Shown piece by piece: positions 60,627 through 64,000 of a stretch of 64,000 nucleotides of DNA. The notes beneath the pieces are model-generated. The model was not told the DNA's origin and ran no database searches. It saw nothing but the letters and a program-made list of their open reading frames with translations. Location: NCBI GenBank assembly GCA_902551985.1, contig CACDFI010000001.1:1-64000 (forward strand), written 5' to 3'. The stretch is from an uncultured Pelagibacteraceae bacterium (GTDB lineage Bacteria; Pseudomonadota; Alphaproteobacteria; Pelagibacterales; Pelagibacteraceae). Made by a program: the position numbers and the translations under genes. The first letter of the stretch is position 1. The number at the start of each line of letters is the position of its first letter.

Positions 60627-61319
60627 ATGGAACTTCTATCGTTTGGAGATACTGGTTGGGGAGACGAACTATTTTTCGCAACCCTAATGACAATTGCTGT
60701 ATCAATCGCTGCAATGGCAATTGGATTTGTGTTTGCATTAATATTTACTCCTTTAAAATTATCTAAAAATAAAACACTTAATGTAATTGGAAATTGTTAC
60801 ACTACAATTATTAGAGGTGTTCCAGAGCTATTAGTAATTTATTTATTATTTTTTGGCGGCACAGGAGCAGTAATGTATGTTGCCTCAATTTTTGGATATG
60901 ATGGTTATATTGAGATTAATGCATTTATAACTGGTGCTCTTGCGATAGGGATTATATCAGGAGCATATTCAACAGAAGTTTTTAGAGGAGCAATATTGTC
61001 AATTGACAAAGGTCAATTCGAAGCGTCTCAAGTTTTAGGAATAAAGAAAAGTATTCAATTTTATAAAGTTATTTTACCACAGATGTTGAGATTATCTATT
61101 CCAAACTTAAGTAACGTTTGGCAAATTACATTAAAGGATACATCTTTAATATCTGTGACAGGGTTGGTAGAAATTATGAGACAGTCCTATATCGCTGCAG
61201 GATCTACAAGAGATCCATTATTTTTTTATTCTGTTGCTGCAGCTCTATATTTAGTTCTCACATTTTTTAGCATGAAAATAATCAACAAATTAGAAGTTAG
61301 ATTTAATAAAGGTTACTAA
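60627..61319 (+). CDS. polar amino acid ABC transporter permease (HisQ type)
   Basis: A 230-residue permease with five membrane helices. The family features are TIIRGVPELLVIYLLFF near residue 57 and the EAA loop KGQFEASQVLGIKKSIQFYKVILP. It pairs with the next gene and abuts it with a 1-base overlap. The ATPase of the system is not in the window. Confidence 0.9.
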   Translation: MELLSFGDTGWGDELFFATLMTIAVSIAAMAIGFVFALIFTPLKLSKNKTLNVIGNCYTTIIRGVPELLVIYLLFFGGTGAVMYVASIFGYDGYIEINAFITGALAIGIISGAYSTEVFRGAILSIDKGQFEASQVLGIKKSIQFYKVILPQMLRLSIPNLSNVWQITLKDTSLISVTGLVEIMRQSYIAAGSTRDPLFFYSVAAALYLVLTFFSMKIINKLEVRFNKGY

Positions 61320-61996
61320 TGGATATAAATTTAATGATTAGTATTTTTCCTAGCTTGTTAAACGGGACAGTTATAACTCTAAAACTTTTAATATCCTCTA
61401 TGTTTTTTGGACTGTTAATTGGTCTATTTTTTGCAATTCTAAGGATTAACAATAATCCTTTAATTAATAAGTTTGCCTACGGATATTCTTATTTTTTCAG
61501 AGGCACACCATTGCTTGTTCAATTATATTTAATCTATTATGGTTTAGCTAATATTGAATTTCTAAGAAATTCATTTTTATGGGTAGTTATTAGAGAACCT
61601 TATTGGTGTGCAATTATTGCCTTTTCACTAAATACTGGAGCTTACACATCTGAAATTTTAAGATCGGCTTTCCAAACAATAAAAGAGGGTTATATAGAGG
61701 CTGCACAAAGTTTAGGCGTCTCAAAGAAAATTACTTTTTATAAAATACAAATCCCAATAGCAATAAAACAATCACTACCTGCTTATGGTAATGAGATAAT
61801 TTTAATGCTAAAAGGTACATCTTTGGCAAGTGTAATAACAATTATGGATTTAATGGGAGAAGCTAGAAAAGTAAACGTTTTAACTTTTAAGCCATTCGAA
61901 GCTTTTATTACTGCAGGAATAATATATTTATTTTTAACTTTTATAATTCACAATATTGTAAAGAATTTAGAAAAAAAATACGGATTTCAAACATGA
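61319..61996 (+). CDS. polar amino acid ABC transporter permease (HisM type)
   Basis: A 225-residue permease with five helices, YFFRGTPLLVQLYLIYYG near residue 57 and the EAA loop EGYIEAAQSLGVSKKITFYKIQIP. It forms the heterodimeric channel with the preceding permease. It overlaps the nitrilase gene by ATGA. Confidence 0.9.
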   Translation: MDINLMISIFPSLLNGTVITLKLLISSMFFGLLIGLFFAILRINNNPLINKFAYGYSYFFRGTPLLVQLYLIYYGLANIEFLRNSFLWVVIREPYWCAIIAFSLNTGAYTSEILRSAFQTIKEGYIEAAQSLGVSKKITFYKIQIPIAIKQSLPAYGNEIILMLKGTSLASVITIMDLMGEARKVNVLTFKPFEAFITAGIIYLFLTFIIHNIVKNLEKKYGFQT

Positions 61997-62778
61997 AAGT
62001 AGCTTGTATTCAATTATCTAGTGGGGAAGATTATACTAAAAATTTTAAAGATATTATTAAATATGTAAATCAAGCGATAAAGAACCAAGCAGACCTAATA
62101 ATTACACCAGAAACTTCTTCATTAATGTCGGCTGATAAAAAAAATTTATTTAAATATTCATTTGAAATGAAGAATGATCCAATAATAAAAAAAATAAAAC
62201 TAACAGCTAAATCAAAGAAAAAATGGATACTCCTTGGCTCAATGTGTATTAAAGAAAAAAACAAATTAAGAAATAGATCTATTCTTATTGGACCAAATGG
62301 AAAAATAAATACTTATTACGATAAAATAAACATGTTTGATGTTAAAGTTTCAAAAAAAGAACAACATAAAGAAAGTAAAGTATTTAAGGCAGGTAAAAAG
62401 TTAGTATCAGCTACTTTGCCATGGGGAAAAATAGGTCTTTCAATTTGTTATGATTTAAGATTTCCAGAACTTTACAGAAACTTATCAAAAAGAAATTTAA
62501 GTTTTATAACTGTTCCGTCGGCATTCACCAAAACAACTGGCCAAAGACATTGGTTAACTTTGTTAAAAGCAAGAGCTATTGAAAACTTTTGTTATATTTT
62601 CGCTCCAAATCAAACTGGAAAAAATACGATTAAAAGAGAAACTTTTGGACATACGGTCATTATTTCACCCGATGGTAAAATAATGGCTCTCAAGAAATTT
62701 GGAAAAGGAATTATATATTCAAATATAAAACCAAAAATAGCTATGGATTTAAGAAAAATAATTCCAAGTATAAAATAA
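61993..62778 (+). CDS. carbon-nitrogen hydrolase (nitrilase superfamily, Nit/omega-amidase-like)
   Basis: A 261-residue protein with the Glu-Lys-Cys triad: Glu40 in ITPETSS, Lys111 in YDKINMFD, Cys152 in SICYDLRFPEL. The closest group by motif is Nit1/deaminated-glutathione amidase or omega-amidase. It is coupled by ATGA to the ABC permease, so it may act on the imported compound, for example an amide. Confidence 0.88.
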   Translation: MKVACIQLSSGEDYTKNFKDIIKYVNQAIKNQADLIITPETSSLMSADKKNLFKYSFEMKNDPIIKKIKLTAKSKKKWILLGSMCIKEKNKLRNRSILIGPNGKINTYYDKINMFDVKVSKKEQHKESKVFKAGKKLVSATLPWGKIGLSICYDLRFPELYRNLSKRNLSFITVPSAFTKTTGQRHWLTLLKARAIENFCYIFAPNQTGKNTIKRETFGHTVIISPDGKIMALKKFGKGIIYSNIKPKIAMDLRKIIPSIK

Positions 62779-62783
62779 TTAAT

Positions 62784-64000
62784 TTAAATTTTTAAGTAAA
62801 TTCTATTTAAATAAAAAGTTAATGTGAGCGCTCGTAAAATCAAAAATATAGTGAAAGAAATCCATAGACCTTGATTACCAAAACCTTCAACAAGTATAAA
62901 TGAACTTATTAAGTGAATAATAACAGAGACAAACATGGCATTTCTCAACTCTTGGGTTTGAGAAGCTCCGATAAATATTCCATCTAATTGGTAACAAAAT
63001 GATGAAACAAAAGGTAATAACACTACCCAAAATGAATACTGGTAACTAATATTTCTTATATTCTCTATGTCGGTCATAAAATCTATAAATGAATTTTTGG
63101 AAAATAAGTAAAATAAAGAAATCAATATCCCTGTTAAAGAACTCAAAATAAATGAATTTTTAACTATTTTTATAAAAAGAAGTTTATTTTTTTTACCAAT
63201 GGAATATCCAACTATACCTTCTGTTGAAAAGGCATAAGCATCTAAGATAAATGCAGACAAAAAAATAAGATTTATTAAAATTGTATTAGCTGCAATAAAT
63301 TCTTCGCCAATTCTTCCACCAAGATAAGTAAACCAAAAAAAAGAAAAAGTTAATAATATAGTCCTTAAAAATATATTTACATTTATCTCTAATAAATTTT
63401 TTAATTTTGAGGTATTTATAATTTCCTGTAAATTAAAGTTAAAAGAGACATATTTTCTTAAATAATAGAAAATATAAAATAAAAATAAAAGTGATGTTAT
63501 TCCTGTGGCAAGTAAGGTCCCATAAGCGACACCTTTAATATTTAAATTGAATTTTAATACTAAAATAGTGCTAAATAAGATATTTAGAATTGATAACAAA
63601 CCAATTGCAAGGCTTGAAATTTTTGTCTTTTGTAATCCAATAAATAAGCCCACTACAATATAAATTGTTAATTCAAAAAGAGATGAGTAAATTCTTATAT
63701 TAAAATAATCATTAAATTTATTTTTTGTATCAATTGATAAATCAAAAAATATTAGACATAAATTTAATAATTGTTTTTGGAATAGTATCAATAAAATCGA
63801 TATTGAAATTACAAATAGTAGATTTCTAAAAACTATATTTAAGATGCTTTTATAATCATTTCTTCCATATGATTGACTTACTAGCCCCACAGTTCCCATC
63901 CTTAAAAAACCAAAACTCCAAAATACTAATGAAAAAAAACTAGATGCTATACTCGTAGCAGTCAGATAACTTTGATCACTCATGTTTCCCATTAATGCTG
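62784..64000 (-). CDS. MATE-family efflux protein (DinF-like), 5' end beyond the window
   Basis: At least 405 residues with about eleven visible membrane helices. The reading frame stays open past the ATG at 63992 to the window edge (Ala-Leu just before Met-Gly-Asn-Met), matching the DTALMG-type segment that follows the first helix in DinF-like proteins, so the true start lies outside. MATE proteins export drugs or metabolites with H+ or Na+. It converges with the nitrilase gene. Confidence 0.85.
   Translation of the reverse strand, partial: ALMGNMSDQSYLTATSIASSFFSLVFWSFGFLRMGTVGLVSQSYGRNDYKSILNIVFRNLLFVISISILLILFQKQLLNLCLIFFDLSIDTKNKFNDYFNIRIYSSLFELTIYIVVGLFIGLQKTKISSLAIGLLSILNILFSTILVLKFNLNIKGVAYGTLLATGITSLLFLFYIFYYLRKYVSFNFNLQEIINTSKLKNLLEINVNIFLRTILLTFSFFWFTYLGGRIGEEFIAANTILINLIFLSAFILDAYAFSTEGIVGYSIGKKNKLLFIKIVKNSFILSSLTGILISLFYLFSKNSFIDFMTDIENIRNISYQYSFWVVLLPFVSSFCYQLDGIFIGASQTQELRNAMFVSVIIHLISSFILVEGFGNQGLWISFTIFLILRALTLTFYLNRIYLKI

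Overview
The window looks like a piece of a streamlined, very AT-rich alphaproteobacterial genome of the SAR11 (Pelagibacterales) type. The signs are: arginine almost always AGA, intergenic gaps of a few bases, many ATGA or TAATG gene overlaps, no insertion sequences or CRISPR, a TPP riboswitch in front of an SSS-family transporter (the SAR11 thiV arrangement), an aprMBA operon beside organosulfonate genes, and several TRAP and ABC uptake systems. The species was not determined.

Layout. 1-1906: the end of a bile-acid-type Na+ symporter, a transcriptional regulator with two winged-helix segments, a small membrane protein and an unusual SMR protein. 1903-8703: an LDH2-family dehydrogenase, an epoxide hydrolase and an aldehyde dehydrogenase on the minus strand, divergent from a TRAP transporter (dctP-dctM-dctQ). 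8720-15166: a taurine-type ABC transporter (tauABC, with an oversized permease) divergent from taurine-pyruvate aminotransferase and alanine dehydrogenase. 15163-24690: tesA, ybbA-ybbP, a periplasmic thioredoxin, TPP riboswitch-thiV, rseP, HU, an ammonium transporter and a peroxiredoxin. 24674-35504: housekeeping genes (rhodanese, ABA4-like, recX, cysQ, a DUF3553-like protein, mnmA, metC, an MFS transporter, pabB-pabA-pabC, a HIT protein) and several tiny genes. 35600-43792: the sulfur block aprM-aprB-aprA, a TauE/SafE exporter, suyAB and xsc. 43849-49879: SxtJ-like, DUF5989-like and carbamoyltransferase genes plus SGNH, GT-C-like and GT2 genes, probably for surface glycans. 49880-54582: a second TRAP transporter, a GST and an FkbM methyltransferase. 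54645-59697: tRNA-Met, then a polyamine and methylthioadenosine block (apt, mtnP, mtnA, a FucA-type aldolase, a fused SpeD-SpeE). 59755-64000: a polar amino-acid ABC transporter without its ATPase, a nitrilase-family enzyme and a MATE exporter cut by the window end.

How the genes work together. Two blocks about 20 kb apart form one route. Taurine is imported (TauABC), transaminated (Tpa, with Ald recycling alanine to pyruvate) and the sulfoacetaldehyde is split by Xsc to sulfite and acetyl phosphate. Sulfolactate is split by SuyAB to sulfite and pyruvate. Sulfite is then exported by TauE or oxidised to APS by AprBA with the AprM anchor. A shared motif, AACCCATTTTnGAC, lies in the promoter regions of the two-wHTH regulator, of the aldehyde dehydrogenase/TRAP pair and of the tauA/tpa pair. 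This suggests one local regulator controls the 1-15 kb block. In the polyamine block, spermidine synthesis releases methylthioadenosine. MtnP and MtnA process it, Apt salvages the adenine, and a FucA-like aldolase suggests the DHAP-shunt type of salvage rather than the classical methionine salvage pathway.
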